From the NCBI RefSeq assembly GCF_010092445.1, contig NZ_CP048031.1:3844001-3908000 (forward strand): 64,000 nt of DNA, read 5' to 3'. The notes beneath the pieces are model-generated. The model ran no database searches. It was not told the DNA's origin and saw only the letters and a program-made list of their open reading frames with translations. Both the position numbers and the translations under genes were made by a program. Shown here in pieces: positions 9,490 to 21,006 of the stretch; positions within the stretch are counted from its first letter, which is position 1; each line of letters opens with the position of its first letter. The stretch is from Shewanella sp. Arc9-LZ (GTDB lineage: Bacteria > Pseudomonadota > Gammaproteobacteria > Enterobacterales > Shewanellaceae).

Positions 9490-9826
9490 GTTGCTTTCCT
9501 CTTTGATTCATCACATTTATATACGGCTATTTTACACTAGGAGTCATTAACAGGATAGTGGAGTACAACTTAGGCTCTATTAAACCGATTATCGTGCGCT
9601 AATATCCCATTGATTAACAAAATATCATTAACCAGCTATTTTAAATGATAATGTAGTTAAAACGCCTATTCTATTGAGTTTTACGACTATGGGTTTGTCA
9701 TTATCGATAGTAAAAACGGCCCTTTTTGAACAATTGTTACTTTCTATAGAGGTTAATTAGTGACAATTTTAAACAGGTTTCTTATTATTAGCGATATTCT
9801 CATTTCACAAGGCTGATGTTACGCTC
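9490..9826. other. Intergenic stretch, 337 bp
   Basis: Divergent region between yajQ and the VanZ-like gene, so it should hold promoters for both. It is AT-rich. I see no convincing operator, RNA or repeat in it. Confidence 0.6.
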
Positions 9827-10183
9827 GTGATCACTTATAAAAACATTTTTAAACTTGCGTTAGTTGTTGCTGTGATAGTGACTAGCTATCTTGTTTTTTC
9901 AAAACCAAGTTACCCGCAAACGTTCGCCCATATGGATAAAGTGGGCCATTTAGGCAGTTTTTTAGCCCTTTCATATCTAGCACATTACGCTTTTAAACCG
10001 CGTTGGTATTTTTTGTGTACCTCTTTGGCTGCCTATGCAGTGTTAATTGAATTGATTCAATCTCGCTTACCTTATCGCAGTGCATCAGCTGCCGATGTAA
10101 TTGCCGATTTTGTCGGGATTGCATTATTTTACTTATTGCACTTTTCTATCAATAAGTACCGTAAATTAAAAGCGAATCGTTAA
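9827..10183 (+). CDS. VanZ-like family membrane protein
   Basis: A 118-residue protein with four hydrophobic stretches (about residues 7-25, 43-57, 62-80, 90-108). The motifs KVGHLGSFLALSYL, IELIQSRLPYRSASAADVIAD and the final FVGIALFYLL match VanZ-like proteins, small membrane proteins of poorly defined function. The start is GTG; the upstream ATG in another frame stops after four codons. panE begins 7 bases after the stop, so the two are likely cotranscribed. Confidence 0.75.
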   Translation: MITYKNIFKLALVVAVIVTSYLVFSKPSYPQTFAHMDKVGHLGSFLALSYLAHYAFKPRWYFLCTSLAAYAVLIELIQSRLPYRSASAADVIADFVGIALFYLLHFSINKYRKLKANR

Positions 10184-10189
10184 TACCTC

Positions 10190-11167
10190 ATGGTAAAAAC
10201 ATCAGCGTTGCCAGCGTCATCCACACACGACAATAATGCTCTTATTGCCGTTTTAGGTGCAGGTGCGATTGGGCAATTGATGTATCATAAATTGAGTGTT
10301 AATACCCAAGAAGCTCAAGTAAACGAGGTGATGTTGATTGGCAGAGATAAGCAGACTCGCCATCAACAATTGCGTTTTATTGACCACACCCAACACACCC
10401 ATGAAGCATTAGCGACTATATTGGGAACAGATGATAACCGCTTAGCGCGAGTTGAATTACTGTTTGTGTGTGTTAAAGCCTATCAAGTCGAGCAAGCGCT
10501 TTTACCTTTATTACCGAAACTGTCGCCTCAATGCCATATTGTATTACTGCATAATGGTTTAGGCCCGCACTTACCTGTTGCTGCAGCCCTTATGCGGTAT
10601 AAGGATATGGGCTTAACCTTAGGCACCACTTCACAAGCGGCGTTGAAGTTAAGCCCGTGGCAGGTGAAGTACAGTGGTTTGGGTGTGACTCAGCTAGGTC
10701 ATTATTGTGGCTCTGTTATGTCGGCAGCATTAAAGACATGCTTAACTCGTCTACATAGTGACAACCAACCGATTGAGTGGCATCAACCTGTATTACCAGT
10801 CTTGTGGCAAAAGCTGGCCATTAATGCAGTAATAAACCCGTTAACCGCGTTAAATCAGTGTGCGAATGGCCAATTGGCAGCAACAGAATATCAATCACAG
10901 ATCAGTGCCATTATCGATGAGCTAGTAGAAGTGGCTAAATATGATGGCATCATATTAGATAAGGCGGCTGTCAAAGTGCGGGTTTATCAGGTGATTGAGT
11001 TAACCTCGGCAAACTTCTCATCTATGTATCAAGATGTCGCCCACAGCAGACCGACTGAAATTAATGAGATAAATGGCTACATTTGCCAGCAAGCCAAGGC
11101 GCTTCATCTTAATGTGCCCAATAATCAATATCTCGTCGACAAGGTTTTGCAATTGAGTAAATCTTGA
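10190..11167 (+). CDS. panE: 2-dehydropantoate 2-reductase
   Basis: A 325-residue ketopantoate reductase, using NADPH to make pantoate for coenzyme A synthesis. The nucleotide-binding GxGxxG lies at residues 23-28 (GAGAIG). LFVCVKAYQVEQAL and LLHNGLG match the substrate-domain lysine and loop region, and KLAINAVINPLTALNQCANGQL is the helical C-domain signature with the catalytic Lys. The C-domain also has HSRPTEINEINGYI. Length is normal for the family. It follows the VanZ-like gene closely. Confidence 0.9.
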   Translation: MVKTSALPASSTHDNNALIAVLGAGAIGQLMYHKLSVNTQEAQVNEVMLIGRDKQTRHQQLRFIDHTQHTHEALATILGTDDNRLARVELLFVCVKAYQVEQALLPLLPKLSPQCHIVLLHNGLGPHLPVAAALMRYKDMGLTLGTTSQAALKLSPWQVKYSGLGVTQLGHYCGSVMSAALKTCLTRLHSDNQPIEWHQPVLPVLWQKLAINAVINPLTALNQCANGQLAATEYQSQISAIIDELVEVAKYDGIILDKAAVKVRVYQVIELTSANFSSMYQDVAHSRPTEINEINGYICQQAKALHLNVPNNQYLVDKVLQLSKS

Positions 11168-11261
11168 ATGCGATGCTATCACTCGCCTCAACTCAATTTA
11201 AATCATCGGGTAAGTCAGCCCAAATCAAAATATTTGAACTGATAATTATTTGCTACTGGAT

Positions 11262-12134
11262 TTAGCTCCACATGACCAAAACAGCTGCTATCGCGATTAA
11301 AATCAAACCCGCTACATCGTTAATTTTAACTTTATCTTTAAGCCAAAAAACAGCGATCATCAAGGTAAAAAACACCTCAATCTGGCCGAGTGTTTTAACA
11401 TAAGGCACAGCCTGCAACGACATTGCGCTAAACCAACCAATTGAACCGATACAACTGGTGATACTAATTGATAAGGTTAATGTGGGTCGTTGCCATAACG
11501 CCGCTAAAGTCGATTTATCTTTTGCCAGCAAATAACCAATGAGCACGATTGTTTGTAAGCCAATAACCCACAGTAATACCCATGCAGCACGATGCGTAAA
11601 CGGCCCTTGCAGAGTTAAACTTGCTTCGCGTACCCATAGCGAGGTCAACGCAAAAGCACTGCCACATGCAAGCCCTAATAAGACTGTTTTAACTGAGAGC
11701 TGTTTAAAACCCTGTTTACTGCTTAACAACATTATTGCTAAGCCGCCAATAACAACGCCTATCCAGCCTAATAGGGATAATTGTGTGCCGAAAAATAGCA
11801 CCCCAAGTATTGCAGCGACTAATGCTTCACTTTTAGCCAGCCCGGCACCAATGGCAAAGTTTTGCATTTTAAACAGTTTAACCATCAAGCCTGTTGCTAG
11901 AATTTGCATCGATGATGCACCAATCACAAAGCCCCAAAATGTCCCTGTAAACTCAGGTAATGCACTAGGTTGATATTGATGTAAACCATACAGATAACAC
12001 GCAGCAATGGGGCCGGCCCAAATGAATCGAGCCAAGGTAACACCTGCAACACTGACTTCTTTACTGAGTTTGCTTTGAAATGCATTGCGCCACGCCTGCA
12101 TAAACGCAGCGAGGAAGGTAAACATGATCCACAT
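11262..12134 (-). CDS. EamA/DMT family transporter
   Basis: A 290-residue protein with ten hydrophobic segments in two repeats, the layout of drug/metabolite transporters with two EamA domains. The start of repeat 1 (TFLAAFMQAWRNAFQSKLSK) and the end of repeat 2 (TLGQIEVFFTLMIAVFWLKDKVKINDVAGLILI) are clear. Substrate cannot be told. An ATG nine bases downstream of the chosen start is possible. It converges with panE and lies downstream of kdsA, separated by a terminator, so it is its own unit. Confidence 0.85.
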   Translation of the reverse strand: MWIMFTFLAAFMQAWRNAFQSKLSKEVSVAGVTLARFIWAGPIAACYLYGLHQYQPSALPEFTGTFWGFVIGASSMQILATGLMVKLFKMQNFAIGAGLAKSEALVAAILGVLFFGTQLSLLGWIGVVIGGLAIMLLSSKQGFKQLSVKTVLLGLACGSAFALTSLWVREASLTLQGPFTHRAAWVLLWVIGLQTIVLIGYLLAKDKSTLAALWQRPTLTLSISITSCIGSIGWFSAMSLQAVPYVKTLGQIEVFFTLMIAVFWLKDKVKINDVAGLILIAIAAVLVMWS

Positions 12135-12154
12135 AATTAACTATTGCTCATTAC

Positions 12155-12192
12155 ATAAAAAAGCCCTGAAACTTGGTAAAAAGTCAGGGCTT
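12155..12192 (-). terminator. Terminator after kdsA
   Basis: Inverted repeat AAGCCCTGA/TCAGGGCTT (12161-12169 with 12184-12192) with a 14-nt loop. On the minus strand it is followed by a T-run, so it ends the hemA-to-kdsA unit before the EamA gene. Confidence 0.75.
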
Positions 12193-12303
12193 ATACAAGG
12201 GCAATTAGATTACTGTTTACGACCATTAAAAGACACTGATTAAATGCCTAATTGATTAAAAATCAACTTACCGCTGTTTCAGTCATTCAATGTCATTGAT
12301 GGC

Positions 12304-13164
<861 letters not shown>

Positions 13165-13172
13165 TTAGCGCA

Positions 13173-14420
13173 TTACGCTGCAACAATTTGTAATAACTGA
13201 CCACATAGCCATGCCATGTAAGTACCTAATGCATAACCGAATACTGCCAACAACACCCCTACAGGTGCTAATGCTGGATGGAATGCAGCAGCCACCACAG
13301 GCGCCGATGCTGCTCCGCCCACGTTTGCCTGGCTGCCCACTGCCATATAAAACAATGGCGCTTTAATGAGTTTAGCAACCAATAACATTAATCCTGCATG
13401 CACTAACATCCACACGATACCGATTAAGAAATAAATCGGCGTATCCATGACTTTAGACACATCCATATGCAAACCTATGGTTGCAACGAGAATGTATAAA
13501 AATGCCGAGGCGATTTTAGATGCGCCAGAGGCTTCAAGATGACGCACAGGGCTAAATGAAAGTCCTAAGCCAATAGTAGTCACAATTACCACTAACCAGA
13601 AGAATTTAGAGGTTAAACTGTAATCTTCGGTCCACGGATAGTTGGCTTCAAAGAATGGCCCCAAGAAATCTGCCGCAAAATGGGCAAAACCTGTCACCCC
13701 AAACCCAACAGCCACAATTAACATGATGTCGCGAAGTGATGGAATACGTGAATTCTCGGCGTGGTACTTTTCTACTTTCTCTTTTAGTGCTTCAATTGCG
13801 GTGGTGTCTGCACCCGTTCTGGCATCAATCTCTTTAGCTTTTGATGCCATAAACAGCAGTACTGCCATCCAAATATTGGCCACGATGACATCTACCGTAA
13901 CCATTACCGAGAATATCTCACCACCGACCGAATAAATCTCTTTCATCGCGGCTTGGTTTGCACCACCACCAATCCAACTTCCCGCTAAGGTTGTCATGCC
14001 GCGCCATACTGCGTCAGGACCATTACCACCTAGTAGTGATGGATCAATCATTGATACACTTAATAGCGCAATCGGTCCGCCAATAACAATCCCCAGCGTG
14101 CCGGTTAAAAACATTATCACCGCTTTAGGGCCTAAACTCAGGATGGCTTTTAAATCGACACTTAAAATCAATAACACTAAACACGCAGGTAATAAATACC
14201 GCGAAGCAACAAAATACAGTTGTGACGCATGACCATCAATCACGCCAAAAGTGTTTAGTAATGAAGGTAAGAAATAGCACAGTAGTAATGCTGGGATGTA
14301 TTTATAGAATTTTTGCCAAAACGGATGGGTAGATGAACTAGTGTAAAAAACAAAACCTAAAATAACGGCGAGTATACCCAGTGCGGTGGCATCATTGCTC
14401 ACCATTGCTGACGTTGTCAT
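13173..14420 (-). CDS. DUF819 family integral membrane protein
   Basis: A 415-residue protein with about 11 to 12 hydrophobic segments, matching the DUF819 (YjcL-like) family. Recognisable parts are SRYLLPACLVLLILSVDL, the Gly-rich loop GSWIGGGANQAAMKEI and AVGSQANVGGAASAPVVAAA. Such Gly/Ala re-entrant loops in two halves resemble secondary transporters with inverted repeats; function is not established. The gene ends 17 bp before kdsA, so it may be cotranscribed with it. It has its own roughly 190-bp upstream gap, suggesting its own promoter. Confidence 0.8.
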   Translation of the reverse strand: MTTSAMVSNDATALGILAVILGFVFYTSSSTHPFWQKFYKYIPALLLCYFLPSLLNTFGVIDGHASQLYFVASRYLLPACLVLLILSVDLKAILSLGPKAVIMFLTGTLGIVIGGPIALLSVSMIDPSLLGGNGPDAVWRGMTTLAGSWIGGGANQAAMKEIYSVGGEIFSVMVTVDVIVANIWMAVLLFMASKAKEIDARTGADTTAIEALKEKVEKYHAENSRIPSLRDIMLIVAVGFGVTGFAHFAADFLGPFFEANYPWTEDYSLTSKFFWLVVIVTTIGLGLSFSPVRHLEASGASKIASAFLYILVATIGLHMDVSKVMDTPIYFLIGIVWMLVHAGLMLLVAKLIKAPLFYMAVGSQANVGGAASAPVVAAAFHPALAPVGVLLAVFGYALGTYMAWLCGQLLQIVAA

Positions 14421-14613
14421 GCAGTGTTCTCCCTTACAAATACATTATATTTTTTGTTGTTATTGTGATTGTTATTGCGAAAATCAATGGTGATTCAAAT
14501 CGCATGATTTCGCAGCAGAGCTTTTAAAACTGAGCTTGCTGGCGCCCGACTTGCGAACTAAAGCCACTTTGAGTTAACCCAAAGCAGCCTGTTCGGCAGG
14601 TAATATCACATCA

Positions 14614-15402
14614 TTAATGATAAACCTGCATATGTTGACTGAGTTCCTTTAATTGAATCTTAACCAGTTCAATCACCGGATCATGCGGACTCAAATCAAT
14701 GAAGTGTTGTAAATCAGACATGGCCACTTTAATGCAACCTAATTGCTGCGCAATAAACGCTCGCTCGCGATTAAGATGTACATCATCTGGATGCCATTGT
14801 AATAATAAATTACAGCATTCCATTGCCTGTTCAAATTTATGACTGACAATACAACCCGCTTTTAGCTCATGTAACATGCGGCTAATTAATCGTTTTAGCG
14901 TAGCTGTTTTTAGATGACTCGGCTTTAATTTAGCCGCATTACCCAATTCACCACGTACAAATGCATGCAACTGATGACGGCTAAGCTCTTCACCTGTAAG
15001 CGGATCATGATATCTAATAACATCATTCACTTGGCTTTTTAATACCGTATTACCGGGTAATAAAACCGCCTCGAGTGTTAAGTCGAGTTGCTTAGCCAAT
15101 AAAATGAGTAATATTGATAACGTGGTGCTGTTACCTTGACGCTTTAACACGCAATAGCTTAAATCTGCCGCCTCAACACTAAAATAGTCATCGCGAGCAC
15201 AAAAGCCTAAATCATTGTAAAACCACTTAAACAGACCTTCAAGCCGTGCTTGTTGGTCAACAACATAGTGACTCAATACCGAACCAGCCATTTCATACCA
15301 TGCCCACATAGCAGGTTTAGAGGTTGAAAAGCCAAGATGTTCAGAGAGTTCAAATGCAGTTTCAGGTATCGAAACTGCATCATCAAGATGATATTTTGCC
15401 AT
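14614..15402 (-). CDS. sirB1: SirB1 family protein (transglutaminase-like plus TPR)
   Basis: A 262-residue protein like E. coli YchA/SirB1. Residues about 55-155 resemble a transglutaminase-like fold (LSYCVLKRQGNSTTLSILLILLAKQLDL, EAVLLPGNTVLK). Residues about 180-255 carry TPR-like helices. The Cys of the classical triad is not obviously placed, so enzymatic activity is doubtful. The role of the family is unclear. It starts 10 bp after sirB2 in the hemA cluster. Confidence 0.85.
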   Translation of the reverse strand: MAKYHLDDAVSIPETAFELSEHLGFSTSKPAMWAWYEMAGSVLSHYVVDQQARLEGLFKWFYNDLGFCARDDYFSVEAADLSYCVLKRQGNSTTLSILLILLAKQLDLTLEAVLLPGNTVLKSQVNDVIRYHDPLTGEELSRHQLHAFVRGELGNAAKLKPSHLKTATLKRLISRMLHELKAGCIVSHKFEQAMECCNLLLQWHPDDVHLNRERAFIAQQLGCIKVAMSDLQHFIDLSPHDPVIELVKIQLKELSQHMQVYH

Positions 15403-15412
15403 TAAAAACCAA

Positions 15413-15808
15413 TTAACCCATGAATACGACTTGTTTAAAATGAGCCAGTTTGGCCGCTAACACTACCCAACCTATTGCACCGATAAAAGCAAAAAACTTA
15501 AACAGTTTATTACGGTTAGATTTAAGTGCCATGATGCCTAAAGCAATGTATGCCGCAACACAGATGATTTTTTCTGTCATCCATGGATCAACAAAAGGAT
15601 ATTGTTTGATCATAAAGCAAAGAGTGAAGCCTGATAGTAATAAAAAGGTATCAATAACATGTGGCGCCACTTTAACAAACTTTTTTTCCATAATAGGAGA
15701 CTGACGTAAATGCAAAACAAAACGCACGATAAAAAAGATCACACTCATGGCAACTAGCATCATGTGAGTATGCTTTACCGCTGGATATAAACTGTAAAAT
15801 GTTTCCAT
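15413..15808 (-). CDS. sirB2: SirB2 family membrane protein
   Basis: A 131-residue protein with four hydrophobic segments, like E. coli YchQ/SirB2. The motifs YPAVKHTHMMLVAMSVIFFIVRF, VDTFLLLSGFTL and LGIMALK are family features. No molecular function is established. It lies between prmC and sirB1 in the conserved hemA-prfA-prmC-sirB2-sirB1-kdsA order, with about 125 bp to prmC. Confidence 0.9.
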   Translation of the reverse strand: METFYSLYPAVKHTHMMLVAMSVIFFIVRFVLHLRQSPIMEKKFVKVAPHVIDTFLLLSGFTLCFMIKQYPFVDPWMTEKIICVAAYIALGIMALKSNRNKLFKFFAFIGAIGWVVLAAKLAHFKQVVFMG

Positions 15809-15932
15809 TAATTAAGTCTCATTAAAAAGGTCAAAATAAAAGGTGGCTAGTCTACTCTATCAACCAGCCACATACCAATATCACGATGAGTGCTATTTAC
15901 TTAGAAGGGAAACGCCGAGTAAGACAGGATTA

Positions 15933-16793
15933 TCAATCAGCCCATTGTCCTAGCGTACATCGATCATTGCTGCCAAAGTCTCGCACTGTGGCGACATTTT
16001 GATAACCCAGCTCAATCAGTTTTTCACGAACTTTGATTGCCTGCTCATAGCCATGCTCAAGCAATAAGTAACCACCGGGAAGTAAATGAGCCCTTGCTTG
16101 CTCTGCAATGTAATACAAATCAGCATAACCTTCATTGCCTGCGGTGAGTGCACTTTGCGGTTCAAAGCGAACATCGCCTAAATGAAGATGCTCATCGGCT
16201 TCATCAATGTAAGGAGGATTAGACACAATTAAATCAAAATCGCGCTGCTCTACCGCTGAAAACCAGTCCGACTGGATAATTTCGACTTCGGTTAAATTAA
16301 GATTACCGCGATTAGCTTTAGCAAGCTCGACAGCCTCAGGCACATTATCAATGGCAGTAATTCGCCATTTTGGCCGCTCAGACGCTAGAGCCAATGCAAT
16401 GGCCCCCGTTCCGGTACCTAAATCCAATACTTTGGCATTGTGACGCACAGATAAGTTCAGTGCAGTCTCTACTAAAATTTCAGTATCAGGTCGTGGAATA
16501 AGGGTGGAGTCGTTGACAATGAAGGGTAATGACCAAAACTCTCGCTCACCAATAATATGCGCAACCGGAGTGCCACTTTGACGCTTAGTAATCATCTGAC
16601 TATAAGCTTTAAATTGCTCACTGGTCAGCTGCCGCTCAGGCCAAGTGTATAAAAAACTGCGATTTTTATTCATACAATGCAATAGCAATGCCTCTGCATC
16701 CACATGTGCAGATTCAGAGGTTGCAGCTAATTGTGAATAAGCCCATTGCAGGGCTTCAGCAATTGTTGAATACGAAGACTGAGTCAAGAGCAC
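15933..16793 (-). CDS. prmC: Peptide chain release factor N5-glutamine methyltransferase
   Basis: A 286-residue enzyme that methylates the Gln of the GGQ motif of release factors using SAM, needed for efficient termination. SAM motif I is DLGTGTG (124-130) and the Gln-binding signature is NPPY (192-195). The N-terminal helical domain that recognises the release factor spans about residues 1-85. It follows prfA, its substrate gene, by 3 bp, so the pair are translationally close. Confidence 0.97.
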   Translation of the reverse strand: MLLTQSSYSTIAEALQWAYSQLAATSESAHVDAEALLLHCMNKNRSFLYTWPERQLTSEQFKAYSQMITKRQSGTPVAHIIGEREFWSLPFIVNDSTLIPRPDTEILVETALNLSVRHNAKVLDLGTGTGAIALALASERPKWRITAIDNVPEAVELAKANRGNLNLTEVEIIQSDWFSAVEQRDFDLIVSNPPYIDEADEHLHLGDVRFEPQSALTAGNEGYADLYYIAEQARAHLLPGGYLLLEHGYEQAIKVREKLIELGYQNVATVRDFGSNDRCTLGQWAD

Positions 16794-16796
16794 TCC

Positions 16797-17882
16797 TTAA
16801 TCGTCAGCTAACGCTGCAAGCATGTCTGCTTGATGTTCTAGCATGATAGGTTCAAGCAAGACATTTAAATCGCCTTCCATGACTTCATTCAAGCGATATA
16901 GCGTTAAGTTGATACGATGATCACTTACGCGACCTTGTGGGTAATTGTACGTTCTAATACGTTCAGAACGATCACCACTGGCCACTAAACTACGGCGGGT
17001 TGTTTCTTCAGCGCTACGTCTTTTTTCATCTTCAACCGCTTGAATACGCGCGGCCAATACACTCATCGCTTGGGCACGGTTTTTATGTTGTGAACGCTGA
17101 TCCTGACACTCAACAATAATGCCCGATGGAATATGGGTAATACGAATAGCAGAATCGGTTTTGTTAACGTGCTGACCACCCGCACCAGAGGCGCGGAATG
17201 TATCCACTTTTAAGTCTGCTGCATTAATCGAAATCGCTTCAGCCTCTGGTACTTCATGCAATACCACAACAGTACAAGCAGAAGTATGCACACGACCTTG
17301 AGATTCGGTTTCAGGCACACGTTGAACGCGATGTCCGCCTGACTCAAACTTTAATTTACCGTAAGCACCGTCACCACTGATTTTAACAATGATTTCTTTA
17401 AAACCGCCATGCTCGCCTTCGTTGACATTCATCACTTCCATTTGCCAACGGTTGGCTTCACAGTAACGTGAATACATACGGTATAAGTCGCCAGCAAAAA
17501 TAGCCGCTTCATCACCACCAGCACCGGCGCGAATTTCAAGAAACGCGTTGGTGTCATCGTTAGGGTCTGTTGGCAATAGTAAAACTTGTAATTCATCTTC
17601 AAGCTTTTCTAGCACTTGCTTTGACTGCTTATACTCATCTTGCGCCATTTCGCGCATTTCAAGATCGTCTTCTTCAAGCATCTCTTTGGCGTAGTCGAAA
17701 TCTTTTTGAGCTTGTTGAAATGCCTTAAAGCTACTCACAACATCTTCAAGTTGAGAATATTCTTTTGATAATCCACGAAAACGGTCTTGATCCGAAATCA
17801 CGGTAGCATCACTGAGTAACGCTAATACTTCTTCATTACGTTCGAGCAAGCCTTCAAGCTTGCGGATAACGGATTCTTTCAT
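16797..17882 (-). CDS. prfA: Peptide chain release factor 1
   Basis: A 361-residue class I release factor for UAA and UAG. The GGQ motif is at 235-237 in [19 protein letters not shown]. The stop-codon reading tripeptide is P190-E-T192, within the PxT pattern but with Glu where E. coli RF1 has Ala. It lies 14 bp after hemA and 3 bp before prmC, the E. coli order. Confidence 0.97.
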   Translation of the reverse strand: MKESVIRKLEGLLERNEEVLALLSDATVISDQDRFRGLSKEYSQLEDVVSSFKAFQQAQKDFDYAKEMLEEDDLEMREMAQDEYKQSKQVLEKLEDELQVLLLPTDPNDDTNAFLEIRAGAGGDEAAIFAGDLYRMYSRYCEANRWQMEVMNVNEGEHGGFKEIIVKISGDGAYGKLKFESGGHRVQRVPETESQGRVHTSACTVVVLHEVPEAEAISINAADLKVDTFRASGAGGQHVNKTDSAIRITHIPSGIIVECQDQRSQHKNRAQAMSVLAARIQAVEDEKRRSAEETTRRSLVASGDRSERIRTYNYPQGRVSDHRINLTLYRLNEVMEGDLNVLLEPIMLEHQADMLAALADD

Positions 17883-17896
17883 TTAGCTCGCTAACC

Positions 17897-19147
17897 TTAG
17901 TTTTTATCTAAACCAAGCGCAGTTCTTAATTGGCCTAACGTATTCAAATCACCTTGGCGGCTTGCTGAAGTGAGCGCTTGTGTAGGTGAATGTATCAAAC
18001 GATTGGTCAGCCTGTTAGCTAACTCAAGTATCACTTGTTCACTATCACTGCCTTGAGATAATTTATTCAAGGCACGTTCAACTAATTCATCTTTAATAGC
18101 CAAGCTCTGGCTGCGATATTCGCGAATACTGTCGACTGACTCTAAAGACCTAATCCACTCCATAAATAAGTGTGATTGATCTTCAGTAATTAATTCTGCT
18201 TGCTCGGCGGCTTCTTTACGTGAAGCCATGTTCTGTTCAATTATGCTATGCAGATCGTCTACAGTATAAAGGAATGCGTCGTCTAACTCACCGACTTCTG
18301 CTTCAATATCTCTTGGAACTGCAATATCCACCAACAACATAGGTTGGTGACGACGCTGTTTTAGCGCTTTTTCGACCATACCTTTGCCTAAAATAGGCAA
18401 AGGGCTGGCGGTAGAGGATATCACGATATCGGCTTTAGCGAGAAAGTCTGGTATTTGTTCTAAGGTAATTGCGGTCGCATTAAACTCTTCACACATGGCT
18501 TGAGCACGTTCAATCGTGCGATTTGCCACCACCATAGAAGCAACACCATTATCTTTAAGGTGCTTAGCGACTAATTCAATGGTTTCTCCAGCACCAATGA
18601 GTAACACCTTAGTGGTGCTCAATGATGAGAAAATATGTTTGGCCATGCTGACAGCGGCAAAGGCAACAGAAACCGCGGCGGCACCGATTTCAGTGTCAGT
18701 ACGCACTTTTTTAGCCACTGAGAAAGTATTTTGAAATAAACGATCGATGGTTAATGCAATAGTGCCTGCTTCTTTGGCTTTCACAAACGCTTGTTTGACC
18801 TGTCCCAAAATTTGCGGTTCGCCTAGCACCAGAGAATCTAAACCTGACGCTACCCGCATTAAATGTTTGACAGCAACTTGTTCTTCATAGACGTAGATAC
18901 ACGGCATTAAATCGCTATGATCTAAACCATGATAATCTTCTAACCATTCAATAATGTCTTCCTTTTCAGCATTATTGCAATATAGCTCAGTTCGGTTACA
19001 GGTAGACACAATAACAGCCTCACCCGTGCGGGTGCGACTGGCCAAGCTTTTCATGGCATCATGAATGCGGTCTGGAGAGAAAGCGACTTTTTCACGCAAA
19101 TCTACCGTGGCGGTTTTATGGTTTATCCCGATTATTACTAGGCTCAT
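17897..19147 (-). CDS. hemA: Glutamyl-tRNA reductase
   Basis: A 416-residue enzyme that reduces glutamyl-tRNA to glutamate-1-semialdehyde, the first committed step of tetrapyrrole synthesis by the C5 route. Catalytic Cys50 is in [22 protein letters not shown], the NADPH site [17 protein letters not shown], and the C-terminal dimerisation helix region are present. It heads the operon with prfA and prmC and diverges from lolB; the 238-bp gap between them should hold both promoters. The product feeds heme for the cytochromes, including FrdC in this window. Confidence 0.97.
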   Translation of the reverse strand: MSLVIIGINHKTATVDLREKVAFSPDRIHDAMKSLASRTRTGEAVIVSTCNRTELYCNNAEKEDIIEWLEDYHGLDHSDLMPCIYVYEEQVAVKHLMRVASGLDSLVLGEPQILGQVKQAFVKAKEAGTIALTIDRLFQNTFSVAKKVRTDTEIGAAAVSVAFAAVSMAKHIFSSLSTTKVLLIGAGETIELVAKHLKDNGVASMVVANRTIERAQAMCEEFNATAITLEQIPDFLAKADIVISSTASPLPILGKGMVEKALKQRRHQPMLLVDIAVPRDIEAEVGELDDAFLYTVDDLHSIIEQNMASRKEAAEQAELITEDQSHLFMEWIRSLESVDSIREYRSQSLAIKDELVERALNKLSQGSDSEQVILELANRLTNRLIHSPTQALTSASRQGDLNTLGQLRTALGLDKN

Positions 19148-19384
19148 TAGACGGTATCAAGTTCTTTTCGGTGACGTTAATTAGGCTATTCTACTGAATT
19201 GGACCAACTAAAAACACAATTGGCTTAACAAAACCGAATAAATGTCTAAATTTTTATTTATTGATCACATATCTATTGTGCAAACCATTACATTAATATC
19301 ACATTAATTTTGGCAAAAGCATTTTTACATAATGGCTTAAGCCCAGTATCATAAGATCATCTTAAGCAACCGCTAGGCAATCCA

Positions 19385-19996
19385 TTGCGTTTATCTGCAT
19401 CTTTATTTCATACAGCTCTCATTACCGTGTTGCTTGTCTTAGCCGGTTGTAGTGTCACTCCATCTGATGATTTCACCCCTATCGATGTGACCAACGCAGC
19501 TCAAGCCAAAGCATGGGAACTTCAAGGCAAAATTGCCGTCAAGACATCGCAAGACAAATTCAGCACCAATTTGTATTGGCTACATCAACCTAAAGCAAAT
19601 GATTTACGCCTAACAACGGTATTAGGCACTACAGTATTAACCCTTAAGACAAATCAAGGTATGGCGACACTTGAAGTTGACGGCAAAACCTATCGTGACA
19701 GTAATGCACAAGATTTACTGACAGGTATTAGCGGATGGTCAATCCCGCTTGATAGCCTTCCTTTATGGATTACCGGCCAAATTGGCAGCAATGATAAAAT
19801 TGTCAGCTATAATCCTGATGGCACAATTAAACAATTAATCAGTCACGACTCTGAAGCCAATTGGGTAGTCAGTTTTCTCGGTTGGCAACAACAAAGCGGC
19901 GCGCTTGTGCCTAGGTTGTTGAAGGTTGAGCGTGAGAATGTACAAATAAAAATTCAAACTAATCAATGGACAGCGGTAGCAGCCAAAACTAAATAA
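19385..19996 (+). CDS. lolB: Outer membrane lipoprotein LolB
   Basis: A 203-residue lipoprotein with signal [22 protein letters not shown] ending in lipobox LAGC (Cys22). LolB receives lipoproteins from the LolA carrier and inserts them in the outer membrane. Family features are [26 protein letters not shown] and the Trp-containing [17 protein letters not shown]. The start codon is TTG; no ATG lies in the signal region. The order lolB-ispE-prs, divergent from hemA, is as in E. coli. Confidence 0.93.
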   Translation: MRLSASLFHTALITVLLVLAGCSVTPSDDFTPIDVTNAAQAKAWELQGKIAVKTSQDKFSTNLYWLHQPKANDLRLTTVLGTTVLTLKTNQGMATLEVDGKTYRDSNAQDLLTGISGWSIPLDSLPLWITGQIGSNDKIVSYNPDGTIKQLISHDSEANWVVSFLGWQQQSGALVPRLLKVERENVQIKIQTNQWTAVAAKTK

Positions 19997-20031
19997 CGTT
20001 AAATATTCAGTGCTGGCTAATCAACAAGGTA

Positions 20032-20916
20032 GTGAACAAAAACATGACATCGACGAAATCACGCAAATCAGCGGTATCCAAAAGTTGGCCTGCTCCTGCA
20101 AAACTGAATTTATTTTTACATGTAACTGGCCAACGAGCCGATGGCTATCACGAATTACAAACACTATTTCAATTTATTGACCATTGTGACTACCTTGATT
20201 TTCATATCACAGACACACCAGATTTAATTCTCCATTCTACGATGTCCGATTCTGTCGCTAACAGCGATAACTTAATTCTTAAGGCCGCAAAATCACTTAA
20301 GCGTTACGCCCAATATCAAGGCGGTGCGCATATTTGGTTAGAAAAATTATTACCTATGGGTGGTGGTTTAGGCGGCGGTTCATCTGATGCGGCTACCACA
20401 TTAGTGGCGCTAAATGCCTTATGGAAAACCAATATTTCACCCAGTAAACTGGCTGAAATTGGCTTATCGCTTGGTGCGGATGTCCCTGTTTTTATTAATG
20501 GTTTATCTGCGTTTGCCGAAGGTGTTGGTGAGAAGTTAATCACAGTACAACCACCCGAGTCATGGTATTTAGTTATTGTCCCTGATGTACATGTGTCAAC
20601 CCAGGATGTTTTTCAACATCCTGATTTGCCACGTAACACACCAAAATTAGATATGAGTAGTTTAATGACTCAACAATGGAGCAATGATTGTCAGAAACTG
20701 GTCACAACTAAGCACCCTCAAGTTGCCAATGCCTTAAGCTGGCTGGTAGAATATGCGCCGTCGAGAATGACCGGAACAGGTGCATGCGTGTTCGGGGAAT
20801 TTACACATTCGCAACAAGCCCTTGACGCTTTAGCCAAATTACCGGCTGATATGCGAGGTTTTGTCGCAAAAGGGATGAACAAGTCGCCATTACAAATACG
20901 ACTTGAGCAGCTCTAA
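20032..20916 (+). CDS. ispE: 4-diphosphocytidyl-2-C-methyl-D-erythritol kinase
   Basis: A GHMP kinase of about 290 residues in the MEP isoprenoid pathway. [30 protein letters not shown] holds the substrate-binding Lys and His, and the ATP loop is [14 protein letters not shown] (about 108-121). [10 protein letters not shown] is the third GHMP motif. The start is either GTG at 20032 or ATG at 20044. The latter lies nearer the conserved block but the Shine-Dalgarno spacing does not decide. It is followed by prs after 90 bp. Confidence 0.95.
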   Translation: MNKNMTSTKSRKSAVSKSWPAPAKLNLFLHVTGQRADGYHELQTLFQFIDHCDYLDFHITDTPDLILHSTMSDSVANSDNLILKAAKSLKRYAQYQGGAHIWLEKLLPMGGGLGGGSSDAATTLVALNALWKTNISPSKLAEIGLSLGADVPVFINGLSAFAEGVGEKLITVQPPESWYLVIVPDVHVSTQDVFQHPDLPRNTPKLDMSSLMTQQWSNDCQKLVTTKHPQVANALSWLVEYAPSRMTGTGACVFGEFTHSQQALDALAKLPADMRGFVAKGMNKSPLQIRLEQL

Positions 20917-21006
20917 CAACATTATTTCTTCTGGGTCAGTTTTGAGTGACAACACGTAAAATTGATCTAGCCTTTAATCGTAAAGCAAACACCTGAGGTT
21001 CATAAA

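Noticed and set aside
13642..14232. Plus-strand frames opposite the DUF819 gene
   Set aside because: They are antisense shadows of a clear membrane protein gene with no family features.
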